Positions 1 through 6,591 of a DNA stretch of 24,229 bases are shown piece by piece. The first letter of the stretch is position 1, and every line of letters begins with the position of its first letter. The notes under the pieces are model-generated. The model saw only the letters and a list, made by a program, of their open reading frames with translations. It was not told the DNA's origin and made no database searches. Source of the DNA: a virus; IMG/VR virus record IMGVR_UViG_3300009181_000328, positions 1-24,229 of that record. The stretch is one strand, 5' to 3'. Both the position numbers and the translations under genes were made by a program.

Positions 1-182
1 CGCCATTCACGGGCTTGTTTTGTGCGCCCTTCCAGCATGGTTCTATCCCAGCCAAAAACTTGTGCCACAGCATCTTTGAGGCTGTTGGCAAAACTTTCTC
101 TACGGAATTCGTGAAAATTGGTGAGATAGTCTGCCACTGTGTCTTTGCCGGATCCTATGAATCCACAGATGCCTATGATCAT
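1..182 (-). CDS. Deoxynucleoside monophosphate kinase, N-terminal fragment (T4 gp1-like)
   Basis: Only the first 60 residues lie in the window; the gene runs off the left edge. They begin MIIGICGFIGSGKDT, a P-loop with the GxxGSGKDT form (residues 7-15; K13 should bind the phosphates of ATP), followed by an amphipathic helix (VADYL) and an FGWDR segment typical of phage dNMP kinases. The family phosphorylates dNMPs to dNDPs, feeding phage DNA synthesis in the cytoplasm. The start ATG (180-182) overlaps the stop of the upstream DexA-like gene in an ATGA, so the two are translationally coupled and share a promoter. The P-loop assignment is seen directly; the substrate is inferred from family resemblance, since the C-terminal lid and base-binding parts are not visible. 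Confidence 0.85.
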   Translation of the reverse strand, partial: MIIGICGFIGSGKDTVADYLTNFHEFRRESFANSLKDAVAQVFGWDRTMLEGRTKQAREW

Positions 183-703
183 TTTAATTCCTTGACGTTG
201 AGATGTTTCAATGTTGCCTGCAACATGTCAATCTGCCTGCGACAATCTTCCAGTGCATGATGGCTGGTAGCAGGACGAGGCAGATCGGGCCACAAACTAT
301 ATATGGTTCTGGCATCGCGTACCACGTAGAATTGCCAGGGCAGGGGCTTGCCATAGCTTTTGTAGGCATGCTCAATGATGTTCATGTCGTAAGTGGGGCC
401 GTTGGCCCAGATCAACTTGCTTTGCCATATAAACTTGGCCAGCTCGTCCAGTGCCTGGTCTAAGGGTATGCGGCCTTGTTCGTTGAATGCTTCGTCCCGT
501 GCTGCTGCTGGTTGAGTAGCCCACCAGTCTATGGTACTTTGTTGTATGCTGCGATTGGCCTGGCTTTCTAAGTCAATTCTAGCATAGTAGAATCGTTCAT
601 GATAGCCGGAGCCTACAGGATCAAAACTTTGGGCTGCAATGGTCAGGATAGTGGTATCCGGTCCAGTGCCCAATCCTTCAATGTCAATCATTAAATCTGC
701 CAT
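179..703 (-). CDS. dexA: DexA-like 3'-5' exonuclease (DEDDh fold)
   Basis: A 174-residue protein with the DEDDh exonuclease motifs in order: D7 and E9 in MIDIEGLGT (Exo I), D106 in NGPTYDMNII (Exo II), and H148 with D153 in HHALED (Exo III). This spacing, the short length and the IDIEGLGT opening match the T4 DexA / Rv2179c-like family, which removes nucleotides from 3' ends using two metal ions. In T4 DexA is an early, non-essential nuclease. Here the gene heads a two-gene unit with dNMP kinase (4-base overlap). The ATG at 701-703 is only five bases from a TATAAT box and has no Shine-Dalgarno, so the mRNA may be leaderless. Whether DNA or RNA is the true substrate cannot be told from sequence. 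Confidence 0.85.
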   Translation of the reverse strand: MADLMIDIEGLGTGPDTTILTIAAQSFDPVGSGYHERFYYARIDLESQANRSIQQSTIDWWATQPAAARDEAFNEQGRIPLDQALDELAKFIWQSKLIWANGPTYDMNIIEHAYKSYGKPLPWQFYVVRDARTIYSLWPDLPRPATSHHALEDCRRQIDMLQATLKHLNVKELK

Positions 704-708
704 AGCAC

Positions 709-737
709 ATTATAACACATGCCTATAGCGACAACGA
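709..737 (-). promoter_or_regulatory. Sigma70-type promoter of the DexA-like gene
   Basis: On the minus strand a perfect TATAAT (709-714) is preceded by TGT, giving an extended -10. At 17 bases the -35 position reads TCGTTG (732-737), a poor match, so the extended -10 must do most of the work. Only AGCAC (plus strand, 704-708) separates the -10 from the ATG, so the predicted transcription start falls on the start codon. Confidence 0.6.
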
Positions 738-738
738 C

Positions 739-1509
739 TCAACTGGTTATGTTGAATCCCACTTGTGTTTCAAACCATTCGGCCATACCAAAACTGGTGG
801 GGTGGAATTTATCAATCTGCAACAGATTGCGTTCGGCACAGTATTCATATGGCGGCACTGGTACTGTGAATTTGGTCCAATCTACCATGCTGTACAAAGT
901 GGATGTGGTGTCTATTTTGCCAAGACAATGTTCCAATGCCAACCAACGTGGCCAACGATCTGTGCCTATGTTGCGGCGACGGGTGTTGGTCACCTTGTCC
1001 ACCACTTCCTCGTAACTCTGATGCACATCGTATATAAAACACATGCTATAATTCACATCGCGAGAATTCAGCAGTTCTTGTGTTTCCAAGATAGCTGCCA
1101 GCGTGGAATCTGTGGCAGATCTTGATGTCTGATTCACATACTGCTCTCGGAATTGAGACTTAACCTGTATTGGACAGTGGTCATCTGACTGCCAACTGCT
1201 GCCCATGCCACCGGATAGGTACCAGGCCCAATCTTCCAATACTGACACATATGGATACGTGTCCGGCAATTTTTCATGCACAATTTTTTCAATTGGAATG
1301 TCTATGCGGTTTATTCCGGACCACATGACTAACACATGATCGTATTTGCCCCTGGGCAGTTGGTGTCGTAATCGGGCTGCAATGGCCCTGTTGCCCGCAG
1401 CAGCATCTCCAAAAAAATGAAATCGTTCCAGATTGACTATAGGAGCCGGATGGGAATATCCTGCTGCGATGCCAGCAAAACTGCAACCTACTATCAGAGT
1501 TGGATTCAT
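739..1509 (-). CDS. SGNH/GDSL-type hydrolase-like protein
   Basis: Counting from the ATG at 1507-1509 the protein has 256 residues. It shows the block pattern of the SGNH hydrolase superfamily: GCSF near the N-terminus (Ser10 in the nucleophile position, with Cys where most members have Asp), MWSGINR (Asn67, block III) and a C-terminal DKFHPT (Asp233, His236, the DxxH of block V). These enzymes remove acyl or acetyl groups from sugars or lipids; in a virion they would de-esterify host polysaccharide, but no export signal or fibre domain is visible. A TTG two codons upstream (1515) overlapping the gp13-like stop is an alternative start. The gene follows the gp13-like gene without a gap and is probably co-transcribed with it. 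Fold confident, activity inferred. Confidence 0.65.
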   Translation of the reverse strand: MNPTLIVGCSFAGIAAGYSHPAPIVNLERFHFFGDAAAGNRAIAARLRHQLPRGKYDHVLVMWSGINRIDIPIEKIVHEKLPDTYPYVSVLEDWAWYLSGGMGSSWQSDDHCPIQVKSQFREQYVNQTSRSATDSTLAAILETQELLNSRDVNYSMCFIYDVHQSYEEVVDKVTNTRRRNIGTDRWPRWLALEHCLGKIDTTSTLYSMVDWTKFTVPVPPYEYCAERNLLQIDKFHPTSFGMAEWFETQVGFNITS

Positions 1510-1511
1510 GA

Positions 1512-2273
1512 TCAACCAATCACAAAGGTGATGGGCTGCGCTCCGTCGATGTACCTGCGAAGATCTTCGAGCAATAGATCTATCTGTGTTTGAGCTTCGG
1601 CTTTCATGGCAGTGCCGTTTAGGGTGCCGCCACCTTGTGGGCCAGCGATAGTACCAAATTTCTCACGTGCTTCGCCAATGATCATCTTGCAGCCAGCCAC
1701 CATGTAATCTCGTATCCATTGCTGTATCTGATAGTCGCTCAACAGATTGATTTCGGGTTTGAGCTGATAACACCAGATCAACACATTCTCTCCGGTGTTT
1801 TTGGGATCACGGATCAGTTGCAGTTTTTTATTCACTGGATTCCATGTGTAGTTCATGAACCCACCGAACATCTTGGCCGCCAGTTCCACATACTGGCTGT
1901 AGAAATCGTATGTGGCCAGGCCACCTGCCACGTTGAAGTTCATGAGATACACATTGATCGACGCCTGTGCAAAAGGATCAAAGTTTGATGCGAAAGGACC
2001 AGTAGCATCACCAAATGTGCGACGGAATATCTGTCTCACACTTTGCACTTCTTGCGGCAGTGTGTAGATGTTGAGATCTCGGATCAACTCCATGAAGATG
2101 TAGGCTTCTTCATATGCAGCATTGGACCGCTGTCTGAAAACACCTATGGCTCGCTGATATGCTGCTTCATAGTGTTCAGGATCCAACTCAAGATCGATTA
2201 TCTGCCCGCCCAAGGTTAGGCGAGTGTAATCAATCAGGGCTTGCTTGAGTTGTGGTAGTGTGTTGTCAGACAT
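1512..2273 (-). CDS. Neck / head-tail connector protein, gp13-like
   Basis: A 253-residue protein starting MSDNTLPQLK. The N-terminal pattern LGGQIIDLELDPEHYEAAYQRA, that is a short helix, a conserved GxxxIxxEL strand and then an aligned acidic/aromatic helix, resembles the gp13 neck proteins of T4-like marine phages, and the length is close to theirs (T4 gp13 is about 309). In T4, gp13 binds the head portal vertex and with gp14 closes it for tail joining. The C-terminal part (residues about 180-250) is helical with no recognised motif. The start ATG abuts a perfect 12-bp hairpin whose loop carries the only plausible Shine-Dalgarno (GGAG). The gp14- and gp15-like genes, normally adjacent and co-directional, lie nearby on the other strand. 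Assignment rests on remembered family patterns and synteny. Confidence 0.55.
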   Translation of the reverse strand: MSDNTLPQLKQALIDYTRLTLGGQIIDLELDPEHYEAAYQRAIGVFRQRSNAAYEEAYIFMELIRDLNIYTLPQEVQSVRQIFRRTFGDATGPFASNFDPFAQASINVYLMNFNVAGGLATYDFYSQYVELAAKMFGGFMNYTWNPVNKKLQLIRDPKNTGENVLIWCYQLKPEINLLSDYQIQQWIRDYMVAGCKMIIGEAREKFGTIAGPQGGGTLNGTAMKAEAQTQIDLLLEDLRRYIDGAQPITFVIG

Positions 2274-2298
2274 AAGGGGGAACTCCGTTCCCCCTTAT
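2272..2298 (-). promoter_or_regulatory. 12-bp hairpin holding the ribosome-binding site of the gp13-like gene
   Basis: A perfect inverted repeat with arms 2272-2283 and 2287-2298 and a 3-base loop. On the minus strand the loop and its edge read GGAG, nine bases before the ATG at 2271-2273, and the stem includes two bases of the start codon. No U-run follows on the transcribed strand, so it is not a normal intrinsic terminator for the preceding gene. It more likely controls or focuses ribosome access. The stop codon of the 382-residue gene (2299-2301) directly precedes it. Confidence 0.7.
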
Positions 2299-2303
2299 TT
2301 ACC
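2296..2303 (-). promoter_or_regulatory. Candidate phage late promoter box GGTAAATA
   Basis: The minus strand reads GGTAAATA, sharing the TAAATA core of the T4 late box TATAAATA, 22 bases before the gp13-like ATG. The identical octamer stands 22 bases before the 2591-residue fibre gene. It overlaps the stop codon of the upstream gene and the foot of the hairpin, so the predicted transcript would begin inside the hairpin. Weak on its own; supported by recurrence. Confidence 0.35.
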
Positions 2304-3447
2304 AGCTTTTGAGCACTAGCAGATTCTCGCTGCTGCGACCATTAAACTGAGTCTCAGTGGTGGTCAAGTCTTTGAAAATCTTTCTAGCAGCAGGCTTGCC
2401 CGCAGCTTGTATGGCCTTGATGGTCTCTGCGGGTTTGCGCACGGTCTTCTGCTGTGTCTCGCTCACAGAGAACCCAATGATCGAGCTGCTCTTGATGGTG
2501 AAACTGCCAGCATGGCTGTCTGCTACCACATGGATCAGTTTGCGCTTCTTGGTGTCGTACAACCAAGCTTCGCTCTTGTCTACCAAGGATGCAGCCGGCA
2601 ATCCTTTCAGCTTGAGCTCTGCAAATTCCACTTGATGCTTGAACTTGGCTGCTTTTTTCTCAGGACTCACAGGCTTGACCTTGCGCGGTTTGCGTTCCAC
2701 TTTCTTGATCTGCACGTATGCGCCGCAGTCAGAGATCACAGACTCGCAGAACTTCACGATGTTTCTCAACTGCACCTTGGTGAGATAAGAATAACCTTCA
2801 ACCAACTGAGAGTCTTTGCCAGCCACAACCAGCTCAAAGTGGGCCAGTCGTGTTTTCCAGATGTCTGCAATGTGATACACCATCTGTGGTGCCACATTCA
2901 TGCCGCGGATCTGTGCGATGGGTTTCCAGTCTGCTGACATCTTGCAGCCGGCAGCCACAAAGTCGTCAAACATGCCTTCTAGTTCGCCGGCACAATCCTT
3001 CATCTTTTCTCGCAGTCGATCTTGGATGTTGGGCTTGGCCACTGCTTCGGGCTCTGCCACTTCTACAGCAGCCTGATCTTTGATGGCCAACAAGTCTGCG
3101 ATGAGATTGTCCAGTTTGATCTGTTCTTGGTCAGTGAGCTCCAGTCCCATCATGCTCATGCGGCACAGCCAGCCTGTGGTCAGTCGCACTTGGCTGTCGG
3201 GCAAGGTGCGCATTTTTTTAGCGTCCTTGACTCGTTTGTGTGCATCCAAGTAGGCCACGATCATTTCCTTGGCTTCTTTCTTGCCGTAGAAATAGTTGTA
3301 CCAACCAAACGCATTGCTCATGGCACTGATGCGATTTCTGTCTTGTTCGGGTTGCACACGCCACTCGGGTTCGTTGCCAACATACTTGGTGTCGGGGCTG
3401 CGCGGGTTCATCGATTTCAGTGCGACTTTAGCTGCTAGGGTTGCCAT
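2299..3447 (-). CDS. Uncharacterised T4-like phage protein, lysine-rich
   Basis: A 382-residue soluble protein with no signal peptide or membrane segment. I do not recognise a named domain, but the sections NAFGWYNYFYGKKEAKE (residues about 45-62), TTGWLCRMSMMGLEL and the C-terminal block AWLYDTKKRKLIHV followed by KSSSIIGFSVSETQQKTVRKP resemble a conserved protein of unknown function found in cyanophage- and pelagiphage-type myoviruses. Residues about 245-285 are strongly basic (KKVERKPRKVKPVSPEKKAAK), which suggests nucleic-acid or membrane-surface contact. It has an AAGGA Shine-Dalgarno seven bases before the ATG and a near-perfect sigma70 promoter 30 bases upstream, so it is probably expressed early by host polymerase, unlike the virion genes around it. 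Confidence 0.8.
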   Translation of the reverse strand: MATLAAKVALKSMNPRSPDTKYVGNEPEWRVQPEQDRNRISAMSNAFGWYNYFYGKKEAKEMIVAYLDAHKRVKDAKKMRTLPDSQVRLTTGWLCRMSMMGLELTDQEQIKLDNLIADLLAIKDQAAVEVAEPEAVAKPNIQDRLREKMKDCAGELEGMFDDFVAAGCKMSADWKPIAQIRGMNVAPQMVYHIADIWKTRLAHFELVVAGKDSQLVEGYSYLTKVQLRNIVKFCESVISDCGAYVQIKKVERKPRKVKPVSPEKKAAKFKHQVEFAELKLKGLPAASLVDKSEAWLYDTKKRKLIHVVADSHAGSFTIKSSSIIGFSVSETQQKTVRKPAETIKAIQAAGKPAARKIFKDLTTTETQFNGRSSENLLVLKSW

Positions 3448-3476
3448 GGAGTTCCTTTGCTAGTGTTTATGATGTA

Positions 3477-3505
3477 ATTATAGCACACTATGATTTTTTG
3501 GTCAA
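3477..3505 (-). promoter_or_regulatory. Strong sigma70-type promoter of the 382-residue gene
   Basis: Minus strand TTGACC (3500-3505), a 17-base spacer and TATAAT (3477-3482) with a TGC extension. This is one base from full consensus at optimal spacing. Transcription should start near 3470, giving a leader of about 23 bases with an AAGGA Shine-Dalgarno. The -35 lies inside the last codons of the 94-residue gene. Confidence 0.85.
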
Positions 3506-3772
3506 GTCCGCGCACAACAGCACAAAGGTCATGTCTGATTGTCTGCGGAACATGATGTAGTAGGGTGTCTCTACGTTGCGTCCCCGTTTTCCAAAATACC
3601 CAAGCCAATCAGAGGTCGTGGCCGTCCAGCTGGTGCCCAAGCGACTTTGGCAGATCCGTTCAATCTGAGAAATTTTGTCTTTATGATCCCACCAGCCCTC
3701 AAACCGCAAGCCAGATTCATACCCGGCTTCTTTGTGCGGACGGTATCTGCGATCCAGCTTTATGACTTTCAT
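3488..3772 (-). CDS. Small protein of unknown function (94 aa)
   Basis: A 94-residue basic protein, MKVIKLDRRYRPHKEAGYES at the N-terminus, with conserved-looking aromatic positions (FEGWWDHKDK, SDWLGYFGKRGR, ETPYYIMFRR) and no membrane segment. I do not recognise the family. The alternation of aromatic strands and a central helix (KISQIERICQSRLG) fits a small alpha/beta fold, but that is only an impression. No other in-frame Met lies in its first 70 residues, so the ATG at 3770-3772 is the likely start. It has no Shine-Dalgarno and is seven bases from the -10 of a near-consensus promoter, so the mRNA should be leaderless. The same promoter architecture on the next gene supports its being a real early gene. 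Confidence 0.7.
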   Translation of the reverse strand: MKVIKLDRRYRPHKEAGYESGLRFEGWWDHKDKISQIERICQSRLGTSWTATTSDWLGYFGKRGRNVETPYYIMFRRQSDMTFVLLCADLTKKS

Positions 3773-3778
3773 GTGAGT

Positions 3779-3807
3779 ATTATAACTGAAACAGAATTTC
3801 CGGTCAA
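3779..3807 (-). promoter_or_regulatory. Strong sigma70-type promoter of the 94-aa gene
   Basis: Minus strand TTGACC (3802-3807), a 17-base spacer and TATAAT (3779-3784). Both hexamers and the spacing repeat those of the promoter at 3477-3505, while the spacer sequences differ. The expected start site coincides with the ATG at 3772. Confidence 0.85.
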
Positions 3808-3813
3808 CCTGCC

Positions 3814-3821
3814 CATAAATA
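3814..3821 (+). promoter_or_regulatory. Candidate phage late promoter box CATAAATA
   Basis: One mismatch from the T4 late consensus TATAAATA, seven bases before the ATG of the gp14-like gene, and back-to-back with the minus-strand promoter at 3779-3807. In T4 the start site lies about six bases after this box, which would place it 1-2 bases before the ATG. Confidence 0.55.
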
Positions 3822-3828
3822 ACACACT

Positions 3829-5199
3829 ATGCCTAAACTTTCCATGTACCGTCCCAATCGAACACGGGATTATCAGTTCCTGGACCGAACCATTTCTGAA
3901 ATGTACACCGTGGGCGGCTTGGATCTTTATTGCCACAAATATCTAGGACCCGAAACCGGTGGTGCTGATTCTGCATTTTCAGGCAATGCAGATGCTACCC
4001 AACCGGTATATGAAACACAAAGCCCACTAAACATACAAGACCTGCTGTTGCTAGAAAACCGTGATCGAGCATACGATCCAGATGTGTACACCATGCGGGG
4101 TGTGTACAATACCCAAGACATTGATTTTGATCTTACACAATTTGGCTTGTTTCTAAACAACGATACCCTGTTCATCACGTTTCATTACAATGACATGATC
4201 GATGCGTTTGGACGAAAATTAATGAATGGTGATGTGCTAGAAGTGCCCAATCTCAAAGACTTCCATCCTTTAAATCCAAACTTGCCTACTGCATTTTCCA
4301 AGTATTACGTGATCCAGGATGCAGCCTATGCCAGCGAAGGATTCAGTGTGACATGGTTGCCTCACTTGTGGCGTGTGAAAGCCACACCGCTCACAGATGC
4401 ACAAGAATTCAATACTATCACCAACAAGCCATTTGTTAGCCAACAGATCTGGGACAATGGCAATTTTTACCCAACAGGCAGCATAGTGAATTATGGTGAT
4501 GCGTACTATCAAGCCCAGGTCAACACACCAGCTGGCACAGACATAAACAATACTGCCTATTGGCAACCGTACACACCACCTACCATATCTGACAGTCAAG
4601 GTACCAGAGTCAAAGATACTGAGATCAACGATGCCATACTCACACAGGCCGATGTTGAAGTGCCACTCAGTGGATATGATGTGACCAAATTCTATGTTCT
4701 CCCCACAGAGAATTCACAACCAGGCAATCCAACCACACTCACTGCTGATGGCGGTACAACTGTGGATGGCACACAAAGTGGCATGGATGTCACTCCCAAA
4801 GGGCCAGGTTATACTGTGGGCTATCTTACCGGGCAAGGTGTTGCACCAAACGGATTGCCGGTTACACCTGGAGTGAGCTTTCCTCTTAACCCGGTACAAG
4901 GAGATTATGCATTGAGATTAGATTATCAGCCCAATCGATTGTTCCGTTATGATGGCAAACGCTGGATCAAGATCGAAGATAGTGTTCGTGCTAATCTCAA
5001 CAACGGTGCGACCAACGATACTTTACGCAGCACTTTTGTTAACAATACATACACTGTGAATACCACAGACATGGGCAACATACCTAGCCGCCAGAGTCTC
5101 AGCGAGATACTCCGGCCCAGAGCAGACAATGGCGATCAAGGCGGTAATTTTCCACCAAACCCATACCCACGTACACAACCAGGACAGAAGTCCAGCTAA
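3829..5199 (+). CDS. Virion structural protein, probable neck protein (gp14-like by position)
   Basis: A 456-residue protein opening MPKLSMYRPNRTRDYQFLDR. Residues 95-190 contain FDLTQFGLFLNNDTLFITFH, GDVLEVPNLKDF and VTWLPHLWRVKA, which recall the core of structural proteins in marine T4-like phages and loosely gp14. It is longer than T4 gp14 (256). Residues about 207-249 (IWDNGNFYPTGSIVNYGDAY, then YYQAQ and YWQPY) look like a CBM5/12-type carbohydrate-binding insert. Residues about 365-390 have the NRLFRYDGKRWIKI pattern seen in virion proteins. It is first in a plus-strand operon with the gp15-like and Nudix genes, three bases from the next gene. No Shine-Dalgarno precedes it, and a late-type box sits seven bases upstream. 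Virion role is likely; gp14 identity is inferred from adjacency to gp15. Confidence 0.55.
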   Translation: MPKLSMYRPNRTRDYQFLDRTISEMYTVGGLDLYCHKYLGPETGGADSAFSGNADATQPVYETQSPLNIQDLLLLENRDRAYDPDVYTMRGVYNTQDIDFDLTQFGLFLNNDTLFITFHYNDMIDAFGRKLMNGDVLEVPNLKDFHPLNPNLPTAFSKYYVIQDAAYASEGFSVTWLPHLWRVKATPLTDAQEFNTITNKPFVSQQIWDNGNFYPTGSIVNYGDAYYQAQVNTPAGTDINNTAYWQPYTPPTISDSQGTRVKDTEINDAILTQADVEVPLSGYDVTKFYVLPTENSQPGNPTTLTADGGTTVDGTQSGMDVTPKGPGYTVGYLTGQGVAPNGLPVTPGVSFPLNPVQGDYALRLDYQPNRLFRYDGKRWIKIEDSVRANLNNGATNDTLRSTFVNNTYTVNTTDMGNIPSRQSLSEILRPRADNGDQGGNFPPNPYPRTQPGQKSS

Positions 5200-5202
5200 C
5201 AC

Positions 5203-6591
5203 ATGCAATCATTCTTTTACGACGAACAAATACGCAGGTTTTTGCTGCAATTTACCAGGATAGTATCAAACTTCCAGGTGCAGTACGGACGTGATGGTGA
5301 GCAACCTGCGCTGCTGCGTGTGCCTGTGCGGTACGGTGATGCCAGTAGGAATGCACAAACTATCCTGCAGGAAAATTCCGCAGCCAGCATGCCCAGCACT
5401 CCGCTGATGACTTTTTACGTGTCAGCCCTGACGTATGATCGCCCTAGGATGCAGGAACCCTATCATGTGAATACAGTATCTGTGCGCCAACGCACCTATG
5501 ACAGTGCCACAGACAGTTACGAAACCACGCAAGGTAATGCATTCACTATCGAACGCTTGATGCCTGTGCCATACAGATTGGGCATCACACTGGATATCTG
5601 GACCAGTAATACCAACCAAAAATTCCAACTGCTGGAACAGATCCTGACCTTGTTCAATCCCAGCTTGGAGATACAGAGTACGGACAACTATCTTGATTGG
5701 ACCAGCCTCAGCGTGGTAGAACTAGATGACTGTGTATGGACATCTAGAGTTATTCCACAAGGCACAGACAATCCCATTGATGTGGCTACACTAAAATTTG
5801 GGCTGCCTATCTGGATTTCATCACCGGCCAAGGTCAAGAAACTGGGTGTGGTGGAACGTGTGATCGCCAGCATGTACGACGCACAAGGCGATCTAAACAA
5901 TGCCATATATCAAAACGATCTGTTGTTAGGCACCAGACAGGTGATCACTCCGTACAATTGGGCTGTGGTGTTGATCAACAACAAACTGCAATGTTTACAA
6001 CAGCAAGAAACAGCACAAGAACCGGCAAATGACTCATTGACACCGCCAACCATCGTGTCCGACAGCAATCTGTTGTGGCCAGCAGTGATTGGAGTATATG
6101 GTGCGTTCCGTCCGGGCATCAGTCAAGTGAGACTGGTGCAGCCCGACGAAACCGAAGTGATAGGAACTGTGTCATTGGATCCCAATGACGATCGTTTCTT
6201 GTTGTTTGACGTGGATATTGATACTGTGCCCGGCAACACATTGGAACCGATTGATGCTATCATCAATCCTTTGACCTACGCTCCTAATCCGGATGATTCA
6301 AATTTTCAAGGTGTAAGATATCTATTAACTGAGGCAACCGGTAATATTGACAATGATTATCCTGCTGAAGGATGGTTGGGGGCCAACGGACGTGGCTTGG
6401 TTGCCGGTGCCAACGACATCATTGAATACAGCAACAACTACTGGCGTGTGGTGTTCAACTCAGCGGTTGTCACAGAAGTGCAATATGTTACCAATATCAC
6501 AACCAGTATCCAATATGAGTGGGACGGGCAGCAATGGATCAAGAGTTATCAAGGTGTGTATCTAGGCGGTGAATGGAGCCTTGTACTTTGA
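5203..6591 (+). CDS. Tail sheath stabiliser and completion protein, gp15-like
   Basis: A 462-residue protein. The first 230 residues follow the gp15 pattern of T4-like phages: an N-terminal MQSFFYDEQIRRFLLQF helix, LLRVPVRYGDASRN, then MPSTPLMTFYVSALTYD, and PVPYRLGITLDIWTSN at residues 121-136 leading into a LLEQIL helix and FNPSLEI strand. gp15 caps the tail tube and sheath and forms the surface that joins the head neck. T4 gp15 has 272 residues; here about 190 extra C-terminal residues form what looks like a beta-rich extension ending in a WDGQQWIKSYQGVYLGGEW repeat-like strand. The gene begins three bases after the gp14-like stop, with no clear Shine-Dalgarno, suggesting reinitiation, and overlaps the Nudix start by 19 bases. 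Confidence 0.72.
   Translation: MQSFFYDEQIRRFLLQFTRIVSNFQVQYGRDGEQPALLRVPVRYGDASRNAQTILQENSAASMPSTPLMTFYVSALTYDRPRMQEPYHVNTVSVRQRTYDSATDSYETTQGNAFTIERLMPVPYRLGITLDIWTSNTNQKFQLLEQILTLFNPSLEIQSTDNYLDWTSLSVVELDDCVWTSRVIPQGTDNPIDVATLKFGLPIWISSPAKVKKLGVVERVIASMYDAQGDLNNAIYQNDLLLGTRQVITPYNWAVVLINNKLQCLQQQETAQEPANDSLTPPTIVSDSNLLWPAVIGVYGAFRPGISQVRLVQPDETEVIGTVSLDPNDDRFLLFDVDIDTVPGNTLEPIDAIINPLTYAPNPDDSNFQGVRYLLTEATGNIDNDYPAEGWLGANGRGLVAGANDIIEYSNNYWRVVFNSAVVTEVQYVTNITTSIQYEWDGQQWIKSYQGVYLGGEWSLVL

Noticed and set aside
2272-2298. Hairpin as an ordinary intrinsic terminator of the 382-aa gene
   Set aside because: No T-run follows on the transcribed minus strand; the hairpin runs straight into the next start codon.
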